DNA of 41,038 nucleotides, taken from contig JACRAP010000005.1 in the NCBI GenBank assembly GCA_016213365.1, positions 1-41,038 of the forward strand, read 5' to 3'. The notes beneath the pieces were generated by a model that did not search any database, was not told the origin of the DNA, and saw only the letters and a program-made list of their open reading frames with translations. The DNA comes from Candidatus Berkelbacteria bacterium (GTDB taxonomy: Bacteria > Patescibacteriota > UBA1384 > 2-12-FULL-50-11). Made by a program: the position numbers and the translations under genes. Below, in pieces: positions 27,617 through 36,900 of this stretch; within the stretch, counting starts at the first letter, position 1; each line of letters opens with the position of its first letter.

Positions 27617-30600
27617 TTAGAATGTTGCCGAAACGATGTAGTAAATTACGGTTTGATAACTTCTTGCTCTCTGCAAAGCGTCTACCGCAATTTTATGAGT
27701 AATAGTATATTCTTCACTAACTACTTTTCCGGTTGTACCGTTCACGGCATCGGTGTGATCGGCAACGATGTCGCCTGGGCTTGTGGTGGAGAACGGCGCG
27801 TACTTGGTTGCGCCAGCAAAAATATTCGAACCCTGAATGGTTGTATCGCTACTGGTATAACCGTAACCGCAAGTGGTGCCCGAGCAAGCTCCAGCAGGCC
27901 AGGTGGCGGGCGCGGCGTACGAACCGGCCGAAAACATTGGGATTGTGTAAGCACCAGAGGTTAGTAAACCACTTGCATAAGCCCGAATTACATAGCCGCC
28001 GTAAGCGTTAGTGCTGGTTGTGAGCGTAGTTGTTTTAGTATCACTTCGGTTGTTTGAAGATGTAAGTAAATCAAACGTTAAAGTATTACTTGAAATTGAC
28101 ATCGAAATTTCTGGCAGCACTGTTTGGCCGTTTGAGCTAACAACGTTTGAAACATTTGTTGCGTTATCGGTTGCGCGAACGTTAAAGAAGTATAATTGTC
28201 CGGTATTTAATACCAAACTGGTCGCCGTAACACTGGTAGTGGTGCTGTTGTTTGTCCAGGTTTTAATGTCGGTTGCGCCAGCAGTTGTTCCGATGGAATA
28301 TTCGTATTTATTTAATCCTGATACATCAGAGTTAAACGCATCCCAGTTAGCGCTAACGCTTGTGAGCGAGCCGTCGTTATACGTAGCGTCTACGCCAACG
28401 GTTGTGCCGTCGTAAACATTATTAGTTGATGGCGCAGAAGTATCAGTTCCAAAATCGCGCGCCGATTCGGCGTTGCCACCGTAAGATACCCAAGCTGAAT
28501 ACTCATTTGCCGCATCTTTTACCCGAACTTGCCAGTGATATTCGCTGTTATTTGCAAGCCCGCTAACAGTTGCGCTTGCAGTTAATGGGGTACCGGCGTA
28601 ACTAACACTACTACCGCAACCGTCTTCTGTGTTACTGAATGCATTGGCGATTAGATCGACTTCGTAACATAAATATAATGTATCTGGGTTATCAGTATCG
28701 CTAACAGTTGCCTTAAATACCACCGTTGTTTCGTTCGTCCAATCGCCGGTGGCAAGAACGGTGGTGCCGTTACTCTTATATTGAACCAAACTGCTCGGGC
28801 TGTTTGGGGCGGTGTTACCGCTAAAGTTCCAGTTCGTATTGTTGTTACAGTTAGTATTAGTGCCGTTATTGGCAACGATTGTGTTTCCTCCTGAAGCGTC
28901 GGAGCGCGAAACGTTTATATAACTGACAGCGGTTTGGGTGCCGGAAACGTTTAACAGCCAAGTTCCAGTCTCCGCCGAGTTTCTAAAGTAAATTTTTGTG
29001 CCGCTAGCTTGGCCGTTCCAGTTAATGTTGGTAAACGTATAAGTGGAGCCGGAGTTAAATTCGATACGAGTGTTGGCAGTTGTGAAAACAAGATTGTTAG
29101 TTACTGTTGCGGCCGCGTCGAAATCGATCGATGGGGTAAAGCCAGTTCGTTCGCAGTCCGATGCGCTGGCGCCAGAGCTATTAGTGACTGTTAAATTATA
29201 AAACGCCGAAGTCGTAGTCCAAGTACCGGTTATGTTTTGTTCGACCGAACCATCAAGGGTAACGGTTGCGCTATTGGCGGTAAAAGTTCCGGAGTTTGCG
29301 AGGTGTCGCCCAACTGTTAAGGCGTAATTTGAACCAGTAACTGTATCGTACGTGCCGTTTGTAATTGTAAAGTCGTTATTAACATCAACTGCACCGGCCG
29401 GTTGAACGGTTCCGCCGCTAGCATCTAGGGTTAGGTTGTATAGCGACTGACTGTTTGGCGTAAAAGTTTTAGTACCGGAAGTGTGCGCCCATTTTAAAGT
29501 TGAAGTACCGGCGCTTAGCGTAATACTACCCCCAGTGTTTAGTAATTGAACGTTGCCGTAAACTGTCATCGTTCCAGAACCCATATTAATAGTATGTGTA
29601 CTGTCCGACCCCACGGTAATTGAGCTACTTGTTGATGTAAAACTGGTGTTTGAGGCGTTTAAATTTAGCGTCCAACTACCGGTCCTGTTTGCGGTAACTG
29701 GTTGCATTTGTAATACACCAGCAGTTACGGTGTAGTTTGATCCAGTTGTTGTAAAAGTTGGAGTGGCAAGCGTTTCGGCGTCGAATCTTAGATTTCCGGT
29801 TGTTGTTAAATTACCGTTTAACTGCCAAATAGAGGAAGTAATTTCTTCAAATGATGCGTACGGGTTTATGTCCCACGAGCCGTAATCGTTGCCGGCAACG
29901 GTAATTGTTATGCCGTTTACTGTCCCTTTATAGATTAATGTTTCCGTGCCATTTAAGGTTGTTGCAGAGTTAAATACAACCGGAGTGCAGTTAGCTGAAC
30001 AAGGCAGAGTAATTATTCCGCTACTTCCACCGCCAGTTACAGTCCCGCCGTTAAAGGTTAACGATGAAGTTATTTGAAAGCTGTTGTTTGGCAAGGTAGT
30101 AGTGAAGGAAGTGTAGCCAATGTTTAAAGTGCTAAAATCACCGGTAAACGTGGCGGTACCAGTTCCATTTAAAGTAACAATTGAAGTCGTGCCCTCAACA
30201 AATTTATTACCGCTATCGTTATAGTGCCTAGAGATGGCGACGGTGGAAGTGCCCGGTGTGTACGATACGCCCGTTGTATTATCCAAAGTAAAGTCGCGAG
30301 TTACGGTTAGGTTGTTGCCGTTACCGGCAACCGCGCCGTTTGAAACTGTAAAGTCGTTTGTTGCAGTAACTGCGGCGTTGAAAGTCCAGCCGCCGCCAGA
30401 GCCGTTAAAAACTAAGTCGTAGAAAGCTGAAGAACCGGTCATCGTTCCGCCCAAAGTTTTACCAGTTGCAGTGGAGTTAAAAGTTACGGTTCCTGATCTA
30501 GCGGTAAAAGTTCCAGAGTTTGAATACGATCCGCCGATTGTGATGGCGTAATTATTTCCGCTAGACGTATCAAGCGTACCAGCTGTAATTGTTAAATTAT

Positions 30601-33600
30601 TCGTTGCCGCAATTGCCGCACCAAGCGTCCAACCACCCCCGGAACCGTTGAATACTAGAGCATAAAACGCAGAAGAGCCGGTCATTGTACCGTTTAAGGT
30701 TTTGCCAGTTGCTGTTGATGTAAATGTTGTAGTGTTTGAGCCGGAAGTAAACGTACCAGAGTTAGTGTACGAGCCGCCAATCGAGAGCGCGTTGCCGCCC
30801 ATACTTAACGTACCGCTGGTATTAATTTTTACGTCGCCACCGGTAACGTTGGTAGTAACAGTTCCGCCCGGAGTAAAGGTTTTACTCCCCCAAACGTATA
30901 ACGAGATTCCAGATTCAACAGTTAGATTACCGGCTGAGACGGAGTATCTAATTCCGGCATTGGCGTTATCGGCTGTTGAGAGCTTACTATTGGTTATCGG
31001 CCCAGAATCTTCGTGCCGAACAATCAGCATATTTTGGTATAAATTCATTCCAGATAAAGATGACATTCCACTTGTCGCCATTGTTACCGCAGTGGCTTTA
31101 GGAGTTTCAGCCGAGTTTATCCAAACAGCAATTGGATCAGCTGCTGCTGGTGCGGCGGTAGTGGTAATTGCGTAAGTTCCGCCTGCGGCTGTGCATGTTG
31201 TTGATTCAGTCGTGCCACCGGCAACCGCAACTTCGATAGTTAAGTTATCGCTAGAGCAATTGTAAGCGGTACTACCTTCGTCGGTATAAATTGTACCGGT
31301 AATATTTACACCAGAAACGTACTCAACAAGTAGCCATAGGGCTGTTACTTCAACTGTACCAGATCCGCCGGTGTCGCGAACTCCAATTTGGGCGCTGTCT
31401 AAATAAGTATCGTTCCACGCCCCGTCAACATCTGGGCGAGTATAGGCAGTTAGCGGATATTTCCTAGGATCGGCAGTTTGGTTACTAACCCAAGTAGTGC
31501 TGGCGGGGGATAATGTATCAGACTCAATCGTTGCCCCACTTGCTGTATCTTTAAGTCGAACCTTAAAATCTTCTTGCGTAGCGCCGCTGGTTCTAAATCT
31601 TGCTCCCACACTAACTAATGATACTGCGGCAGTGGATGATAAAGAGGAATTAGCTAAATTTACATCAAGTATGTCGCCGGTCGTGGTTTCGGTAACTGAA
31701 TCGGTTGCGTCGTTCGGTGTGGTTTCGTCAATATTTGTGTAGGTGTTTGTCCAGGCAGAGTTATCGCCGGCGGCATTTGGATTTAAGTGGAATATTGAAC
31801 CGCTACCGGGCCAAGTACTTTGGTTTGTACCTAAGCCAGCATTTACCGCAATATCATCAAAGTAGTACTCAATAGACTCAGCAGCAGAACCACTACCCAT
31901 AATTACCCTTCCAACACCAGCAGTTAAATCAGCAGTACCACTTCCAACGGTTGCGCCGTCCATACGCAATTCTGCTGAAGTTGAAGCAAGTGTTGTTGTG
32001 TCAATTTTAACTTCGAGTCGAGTCCAGTCAGTCGAAGAAACAGTCCCAGAACTTTGGCTCCCAATGCCAGTGCTATCCTCTATATTATACAGTTGAACTT
32101 TTCCAGTCGAGTACAACACAATTCCGATTTTTGCATTTGATGATGTGTCCGCAAAATATGCAAGAGTTCTATTGCCCGCAGGGAGTGTAGTTGCTCGCAT
32201 ATATACCCTAAAATAATAAACGCCTTGCTGGTTTGTGGTAGCAAAACGATATTGTAATAATTCTGTAGCCAAGGTTGTTGTTAATTTAAACGATGCTGCG
32301 CCACTACGATATATTGACGTACTAATTTCCGGAGAACCGGTAATTGCGTCAACTTCAACCCCTGCAGTAACCGATTGCAACTCGGCGCCGCTGGAAATTA
32401 ATCGCCCGCCGGTTCTTGGAATATATTCTACCAGTAGCCAAATAGTCGATACTCTGGTTCTAGCAGTAGAAGCGTGTACTACGCCAATTTGGGTAGTGTC
32501 CAAATTAGATGCTTGCCAGGCAACGGTACTGCTACCTGGTAGGTCGTATGTGGTTAGTTGATATGTCTCTTGATCTGTAGTGTTGGTGTTATGGATTAGA
32601 GCAGTGTCTCTGGTAAGATTAGATGATTCCTCAACCGTACCAGAGGCAGATGCTTTAATTCTTAGTCTATCGGTAGTAGAAGCTTCTAAATCACAAGTTC
32701 CTAAATCATCGGTACATGTCTTAAATCTGTAACCAACTTGGGTTAACTTTATGTAGTCGGTTGATGCAATTCCGACCGTTGAGCTACTTTCTAGATTCAA
32801 GTCTTCAGTTGTAGGATTGGCTGTTGCTTCAATATAATCCGTGCCATCGTTAGGGGTAGTCTCGTCTACTGTTTGATAGTCCGAACCGCTTGATGCAGTC
32901 CAAGCGACATTATCGCCGTCTGAATCTGGGTTCATATGAACTATTTTTCCTTCCCCGGGCCAGTTATCGCTTCGGGCGGAGTTGCCGTTAACGGCAAGAT
33001 CGTCGAAATACATGTCGGCTGTACTGTTATTATTTGATCCAAATGCCATAATCATAACTCCAGCTGTAAGGTTGGAGGTTCCCGAAGCTTCAGTAACGCC
33101 ATTTATTCGCATTTCTGATGTTGTTGAGCTTAGCGTTGTAGTGTTTACATACAATTCTAACCTGTACCAAGTCGAGGTTGTGATAGTTGTACTTCCCGTT
33201 GCGATACTAACAGCATCTTCGGCGTTGTAGAGTTGTAATTTAGAGGAGCTTTGAATGTAGTAGACGCAAATTTTATAAGCCGTAGGGCTACCCGCAGTAG
33301 CACATAATAAGCCATTATATCCGTCTGGGAGCGAACTAAAATAAATGTATGTTCTGAACCAAAATGCGGAAGATTGGTTAGTACTTGCAAATCTAGAATA
33401 AATTATCGAAGTTTGTGCTGAAGTATTTACTCTATACGAAGCATCGCCCGATCTTTTTGTAGATGTGCTTATTGTTGTTGCTGAGGCAGTACCAGCAATT
33501 GATTGAAACTCTACTCCATTAGTAGCGCTTTGGAGTTCGGCGCCACTCGACCAAAGTCTATTTGCACTCGCCGAGCCACTTTCAGAGACAGTTGTTTCGT

Positions 33601-33727
33601 TTATTTTACTAAATGGCTTAGCGGTCGAAAATAAAGTAGTGATTAAAAGTAAAATTATTGTAACTCGATAACTAATAGTAACGAAATTAAGACTCTTCAA
33701 TAACCGAGCAGTGTTACTCCCCTTCAT
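27617..33727 (-). CDS. Giant (2036 aa) modular secreted surface protein: two LamG-like modules, tandem beta-rich repeats, Fn3-like region, WxL-like C-terminal domain
   Basis: N-terminal hydrophobic segment; repeated '(L)WSSGAELQS...VEF' and '(L)ISSGAELQSVTAGVEV' modules; 80-aa repeats 'GSSAFYxLVFNGSGGGWT'; 'YGGYVIRAYASG...YQTVIYYIVSATF' C-terminus. Confidence 0.85.
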   Translation of the reverse strand: MKGSNTARLLKSLNFVTISYRVTIILLLITTLFSTAKPFSKINETTVSESGSASANRLWSSGAELQSATNGVEFQSIAGTASATTISTSTKRSGDASYRVNTSAQTSIIYSRFASTNQSSAFWFRTYIYFSSLPDGYNGLLCATAGSPTAYKICVYYIQSSSKLQLYNAEDAVSIATGSTTITTSTWYRLELYVNTTTLSSTTSEMRINGVTEASGTSNLTAGVMIMAFGSNNNSTADMYFDDLAVNGNSARSDNWPGEGKIVHMNPDSDGDNVAWTASSGSDYQTVDETTPNDGTDYIEATANPTTEDLNLESSSTVGIASTDYIKLTQVGYRFKTCTDDLGTCDLEASTTDRLRIKASASGTVEESSNLTRDTALIHNTNTTDQETYQLTTYDLPGSSTVAWQASNLDTTQIGVVHASTARTRVSTIWLLVEYIPRTGGRLISSGAELQSVTAGVEVDAITGSPEISTSIYRSGAASFKLTTTLATELLQYRFATTNQQGVYYFRVYMRATTLPAGNRTLAYFADTSSNAKIGIVLYSTGKVQLYNIEDSTGIGSQSSGTVSSTDWTRLEVKIDTTTLASTSAELRMDGATVGSGTADLTAGVGRVIMGSGSAAESIEYYFDDIAVNAGLGTNQSTWPGSGSIFHLNPNAAGDNSAWTNTYTNIDETTPNDATDSVTETTTGDILDVNLANSSLSSTAAVSLVSVGARFRTSGATQEDFKVRLKDTASGATIESDTLSPASTTWVSNQTADPRKYPLTAYTRPDVDGAWNDTYLDSAQIGVRDTGGSGTVEVTALWLLVEYVSGVNITGTIYTDEGSTAYNCSSDNLTIEVAVAGGTTESTTCTAAGGTYAITTTAAPAAADPIAVWINSAETPKATAVTMATSGMSSLSGMNLYQNMLIVRHEDSGPITNSKLSTADNANAGIRYSVSAGNLTVESGISLYVWGSKTFTPGGTVTTNVTGGDVKINTSGTLSMGGNALSIGGSYTNSGTFTSGSNTTTFTSTATGKTLNGTMTGSSAFYALVFNGSGGGWTLGAAIAATNNLTITAGTLDTSSGNNYAITIGGSYSNSGTFTARSGTVTFNSTATGKTLGGTMTGSSAFYDLVFNGSGGGWTFNAAVTATNDFTVSNGAVAGNGNNLTVTRDFTLDNTTGVSYTPGTSTVAISRHYNDSGNKFVEGTTSIVTLNGTGTATFTGDFSTLNIGYTSFTTTLPNNSFQITSSLTFNGGTVTGGGSSGIITLPCSANCTPVVFNSATTLNGTETLIYKGTVNGITITVAGNDYGSWDINPYASFEEITSSIWQLNGNLTTTGNLRFDAETLATPTFTTTGSNYTVTAGVLQMQPVTANRTGSWTLNLNASNTSFTSTSSSITVGSDSTHTINMGSGTMTVYGNVQLLNTGGSITLSAGTSTLKWAHTSGTKTFTPNSQSLYNLTLDASGGTVQPAGAVDVNNDFTITNGTYDTVTGSNYALTVGRHLANSGTFTANSATVTLDGSVEQNITGTWTTTSAFYNLTVTNSSGASASDCERTGFTPSIDFDAAATVTNNLVFTTANTRIEFNSGSTYTFTNINWNGQASGTKIYFRNSAETGTWLLNVSGTQTAVSYINVSRSDASGGNTIVANNGTNTNCNNNTNWNFSGNTAPNSPSSLVQYKSNGTTVLATGDWTNETTVVFKATVSDTDNPDTLYLCYEVDLIANAFSNTEDGCGSSVSYAGTPLTASATVSGLANNSEYHWQVRVKDAANEYSAWVSYGGNAESARDFGTDTSAPSTNNVYDGTTVGVDATYNDGSLTSVSANWDAFNSDVSGLNKYEYSIGTTAGATDIKTWTNNSTTTSVTATSLVLNTGQLYFFNVRATDNATNVSNVVSSNGQTVLPEISMSISSNTLTFDLLTSSNNRSDTKTTTLTTSTNAYGGYVIRAYASGLLTSGAYTIPMFSAGSYAAPATWPAGACSGTTCGYGYTSSDTTIQGSNIFAGATKYAPFSTTSPGDIVADHTDAVNGTTGKVVSEEYTITHKIAVDALQRARSYQTVIYYIVSATF
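30360..30840 (-). repeat. Tandem repeats of about 240 bp coding 80-aa beta-rich units
   Basis: Two near-identical segments containing '...GCATCGTTCCGCCCAAAGTTTTACCAGTTGC...' / '...GTCATTGTACCGTTTAAGGTTTTGCCAGTTGC...' about 240 bp apart; encoded 'NSTATGKTLGGTMTGSSAFYDLVFNGSGGGWT'. Confidence 0.75.
31290..33550 (-). repeat. Two tandem modules of about 1.1 kb (LamG-like plus paired beta domain)
   Basis: Each module runs SSGAELQS...RSGxASxxxxT...FRxYxxxxxLPxG...LYNxED...MYFDDIAVN...W PGxGxIxHxNPxxxGDN..WT...DETTPNDxTD...STIWLLVEY. Confidence 0.8.
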
Positions 33728-33764
33728 ATTTATAAAGTATCATTACTCCATATATTTGCCAACT

Positions 33765-33793
33765 AAAAACCCCCTCTCGTTTCCGAAAGGGGG
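33765..33793 (-). terminator. Intrinsic terminator after the GT-C gene
   Basis: Minus strand CCCCCTTTCGGAAACGAGAGGGGGTTTTT. Confidence 0.9.
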
Positions 33794-33807
33794 AGTGTTG
33801 TGCGGGC

Positions 33808-35565
33808 TTATCTTACCCACACGGTTGTGTTGAACCTCTTCAGCACCATCCTTTGAGATGCTTTGAGACTGGGCTCTGGGAGCAGTACAATACCCGACCT
33901 ATACTCACCTTCCACCAGCTTTTGCCATCTTCGAATGTTCCGAAGAATGATCTTCTCGTCCTCTTTTTCCGCGATATACAACTCCTTGCGAGAGTTGTCC
34001 ATGTCCACTATTGCACTCGGTTTTTTCTCGAGTAGAACTCGAAGATAATTTGAATGCTTGATAGACACAAGGTCTACAGGGCTGCCAAGTCCGAGGGGGT
34101 CAACAATCCTTGTGCTCGGAGCAAACCATCCGATGATACCGATCTCAACGTGTGCTACGTCTTTGATACGATTACTTTCGATGTATCTTCCAACAGTTTC
34201 GTACCGCTTTGCGGCTTCAACCTGCATGAAGTCTTTCGATGGGATGGTTTTTGAGAGCAACGCAGTTTGTGTGTTCAGGTAGGGGTAGAGCCCGAAAAGG
34301 CAGTATGCCCCAACTGCCACACCGAACGGGATCAGTTTCTTGTTCTGGATATCCCGTAGCCAGCAGAGCCCACTTGTTATGTGTCGTCTACCGGCATAAA
34401 GTGTCACCAGAACTAGGATTCCAAGAAGAATCAACGACACAGACATTGTGGAAGTCGGCAGTTCGCCGTTGACCAAAATGTAGACAGTGTTGTTGTATGC
34501 CCATTGAGTCGCTCTGTAGAGTCCGTAACAAAGCAGTGCGATGAAAGTTGCTTTTGCGAATTTTTCGCTTAGACAGTAATCAAGGACTGTTTCGAATAGA
34601 CTCCCAACACACAGGTAAGCCGCAACAGTAATTGGCACCAAGTACCAACCATAGTACGAGATTGCCTGGAAATGGTAGAACCCAACCTGCAGAATCGCCC
34701 AAACGAATACGGCAAACTGGCACTTCCACACGTTGCCCTTTAATGATCTCAATAGAACAAGAAATGCCCCAAAGACCAATAAAGCGAGCCAACCCTTCCA
34801 TTCAGGCTGAATAGTTGGCGTATACCAATAGAGGAGTGACGGCAATTTCTCCGAGAAAGTTTGCCAATTCCCAGATGCAACCTGGGCCTGTTTTGCCTCC
34901 ATCGTAGGAGGCAACACATAGCCGTAGAACGATAGTGCCAGAAGTGCAAATGCGCCAAGCGTTACTGCACTTATAGCAATCTGTTTCAACGGAAGCTTTT
35001 TCTCAACGGAAATGAACAAGACCGCCCCTACAAACAGCGCAAGTATCCCGTCAGGACGTACGAGCGTCGCGAGCGTTAGACAAGTCGTTCCCCAGCCGCT
35101 TCTTTTGACAGCGATGCAATACAGGCCACACAGGACTAGCGCTGCTTGTGGCAACATCTCGTTTCCAATTGACGTTGCCAAAACCGGTGAAGTGACTATT
35201 GCCATTACGGCAATCATCCCAGCGATTATCCCTGCGATGGGATTGGTAGCTCCACGCTCAATTATCAGATATGCCATAAAAGCAATTCCAACAAAAGCGA
35301 GCCACGACAGCACCACGGCGGTAACTGGAATGTTGTCTGTGCCAATAACCTTCCCAATCACGCCAAGCACGATCGCGTACAGCGGCGCCGAAGAGGCAAG
35401 GTGTCTCTCGCCAACGTTGTAAACGAGTCCGTTCCCTTCCGCGAAGTTTCTGGCCACGCGAAAGGTGATATAGCAATCGTCCCGCAAATATGTCCCGTAG
35501 GATATCGATACCCAACCCGTTACGGCCAGGATAAGAAACAACATCAAAAGCCGAAATCGAATCAT
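33808..35565 (-). CDS. GT-C-type membrane glycosyltransferase-like protein
   Basis: 'RDDCYITFRVARNFAEGNGLVYNVGERHLASSAPLYAIVLG' near the N-terminus, many TM segments. ATG at 35565 with AGGAGG. Confidence 0.78.
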   Translation of the reverse strand: MIRFRLLMLFLILAVTGWVSISYGTYLRDDCYITFRVARNFAEGNGLVYNVGERHLASSAPLYAIVLGVIGKVIGTDNIPVTAVVLSWLAFVGIAFMAYLIIERGATNPIAGIIAGMIAVMAIVTSPVLATSIGNEMLPQAALVLCGLYCIAVKRSGWGTTCLTLATLVRPDGILALFVGAVLFISVEKKLPLKQIAISAVTLGAFALLALSFYGYVLPPTMEAKQAQVASGNWQTFSEKLPSLLYWYTPTIQPEWKGWLALLVFGAFLVLLRSLKGNVWKCQFAVFVWAILQVGFYHFQAISYYGWYLVPITVAAYLCVGSLFETVLDYCLSEKFAKATFIALLCYGLYRATQWAYNNTVYILVNGELPTSTMSVSLILLGILVLVTLYAGRRHITSGLCWLRDIQNKKLIPFGVAVGAYCLFGLYPYLNTQTALLSKTIPSKDFMQVEAAKRYETVGRYIESNRIKDVAHVEIGIIGWFAPSTRIVDPLGLGSPVDLVSIKHSNYLRVLLEKKPSAIVDMDNSRKELYIAEKEDEKIILRNIRRWQKLVEGEYRSGIVLLPEPSLKASQRMVLKRFNTTVWVR

Positions 35566-35609
35566 AAGACCTCCTAATTGTGAACGTGCGAAACGCACAA
35601 TATGTGAAT

Positions 35610-35638
35610 TATAATTACTTTAATCCATAAAATCAATT
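35610..35638 (-). promoter_or_regulatory. Promoter for the GT-C gene (TTGATT-17-TATAAT)
   Basis: Minus strand TTGATTTTATGGATTAAAGTAATTATAAT, then leader with GTGCG-TTT-CGCAC hairpin and AGGAGG. Confidence 0.75.
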
Positions 35639-35681
35639 GATTTATTTATATTTTTAATTTTTCAGCTAAAATATAAAAACC

Positions 35682-36863
35682 ATGAAAACCAACACAACAG
35701 AGCTTCCAAACAGCCGTATAAAAATTATCGCCTCGTTATCTAAAGTAGAAGTCGACGAATTTTTTACGCTTGCGGCCGAACAACTATCCAAAAACATAAA
35801 AATAACTGGCTTTCGCCCGGGCAAAGCGCCGCTAAAAATGGTCCGGGAGCAACTAAGTAGCGATATTTTGCGTGATGAGGCCTACACTCAAGCGGTCCGC
35901 AAATGTTGGCAAGAAATTATTCCAACTCTAAAAAAGGGGCCAATACAGGATCCGGAAGTCGAGGTCGGAGAGTTTAAAGAAAACCAAGAAGCCGAACTAA
36001 TTTTTCTGTTTGATACTCGCCCTGAAGTAAAGGTTACCGCGTGGGACAAAATTAAATTAACTAAAACCAAAAAACCAGAGATTAAAAAAGACGAAGTCGA
36101 CGACGTTATTCGTTCGCTTCAAAAGGGTTATGCCGCCACAGTTGTTAAATTAACCGAAGCCAAAGCGGGCGATAAAGTAGAAGTAACTTTTACCGGCAGT
36201 ATCAAGGGTGTCCAAAAAGATAAATTATCGAGCAAGCATTTTCCGGTTGTTATCGGCGAAGACGGCGTAATTCCTGGATTTGCCGAACAATTAATCGGGC
36301 TTAAAAAAAACGACACTAAAAAATTCTCAATAACTTTCCCGGTCGATCATTACGATAAAGAGCTAAAAGGCGCAAAAGTAGATTTCGAGGTTACGGTTGA
36401 AGAAGTTTTCGATGTTCAAATTCCAGAACTTACCGACGGACTGGCTAAAAAATTCGGTCACGACAAAGTGGACCAGTTAAGACAGGCAATAACCGAAGAT
36501 TTAGAAAGGCGTCACGACGAAGAGTATAAAACCCAACTTAAAGCCGAGTGGCTCGAGGCGTTCGAAAAATGCGTAAAAACTGATTTACCAATTACATTGG
36601 TAGAAAGCGAAGTCGATCGATCGCGCTTAAATTGGGAGAAATATTTGGAAGATCGCAAGCTTACTAAAGAAGCGTGGTTCGAGCGCACCGGCGGCAAACT
36701 CGAAGATTTAGAAAAAAATTGGCAAGAAGCGGCGAAAACCTCAGTTCGAATCGGACTTGGCCTAGCCGAAGTTGCCCGAACTCAAAATAAAGAACTGGTA
36801 ACCAACGAAGATTTTCAAAAGTTTTTAGACGAGTTAGTTGAACAGGCGATTGCAAAGAAATAG
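35682..36863 (+). CDS. tig: Trigger factor
   Basis: 'ITGFRPGKAPLKMVREQLSSDILRDEAYTQAVRKCWQEI', FKBP-type 'AGDKVEVTFTGSIKG...GEDGVIPGFAEQLIGLKKNDTKKFSITFPVDHYDKELKGAKVDFEVTVEEV'. Confidence 0.94.
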   Translation: MKTNTTELPNSRIKIIASLSKVEVDEFFTLAAEQLSKNIKITGFRPGKAPLKMVREQLSSDILRDEAYTQAVRKCWQEIIPTLKKGPIQDPEVEVGEFKENQEAELIFLFDTRPEVKVTAWDKIKLTKTKKPEIKKDEVDDVIRSLQKGYAATVVKLTEAKAGDKVEVTFTGSIKGVQKDKLSSKHFPVVIGEDGVIPGFAEQLIGLKKNDTKKFSITFPVDHYDKELKGAKVDFEVTVEEVFDVQIPELTDGLAKKFGHDKVDQLRQAITEDLERRHDEEYKTQLKAEWLEAFEKCVKTDLPITLVESEVDRSRLNWEKYLEDRKLTKEAWFERTGGKLEDLEKNWQEAAKTSVRIGLGLAEVARTQNKELVTNEDFQKFLDELVEQAIAKK

Positions 36864-36865
36864 CA

Positions 36866-36894
36866 TTGACTTTTTGTAAAGTAAGCTTTACATT
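36866..36894 (+). promoter_or_regulatory. clpP promoter (TTGACT-17-TACATT), 6 nt from ATG
   Basis: TTGACT 36866-36871, TACATT 36889-36894, ATG at 36901. Confidence 0.7.
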
Positions 36895-36900
36895 AGGCGT

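Noticed and set aside
30360-30840. Repeats considered as a CRISPR array
   Set aside because: Repeats are about 240 bp, in frame and protein-coding; no short palindromic repeats with unique spacers and no cas genes in the window.
28011-33230. Many 60-157-aa plus-strand ORFs inside the 2036-aa gene
   Set aside because: They are antisense to a low-complexity, T/S/G-rich coding region and have Val/Leu-rich artefactual translations.
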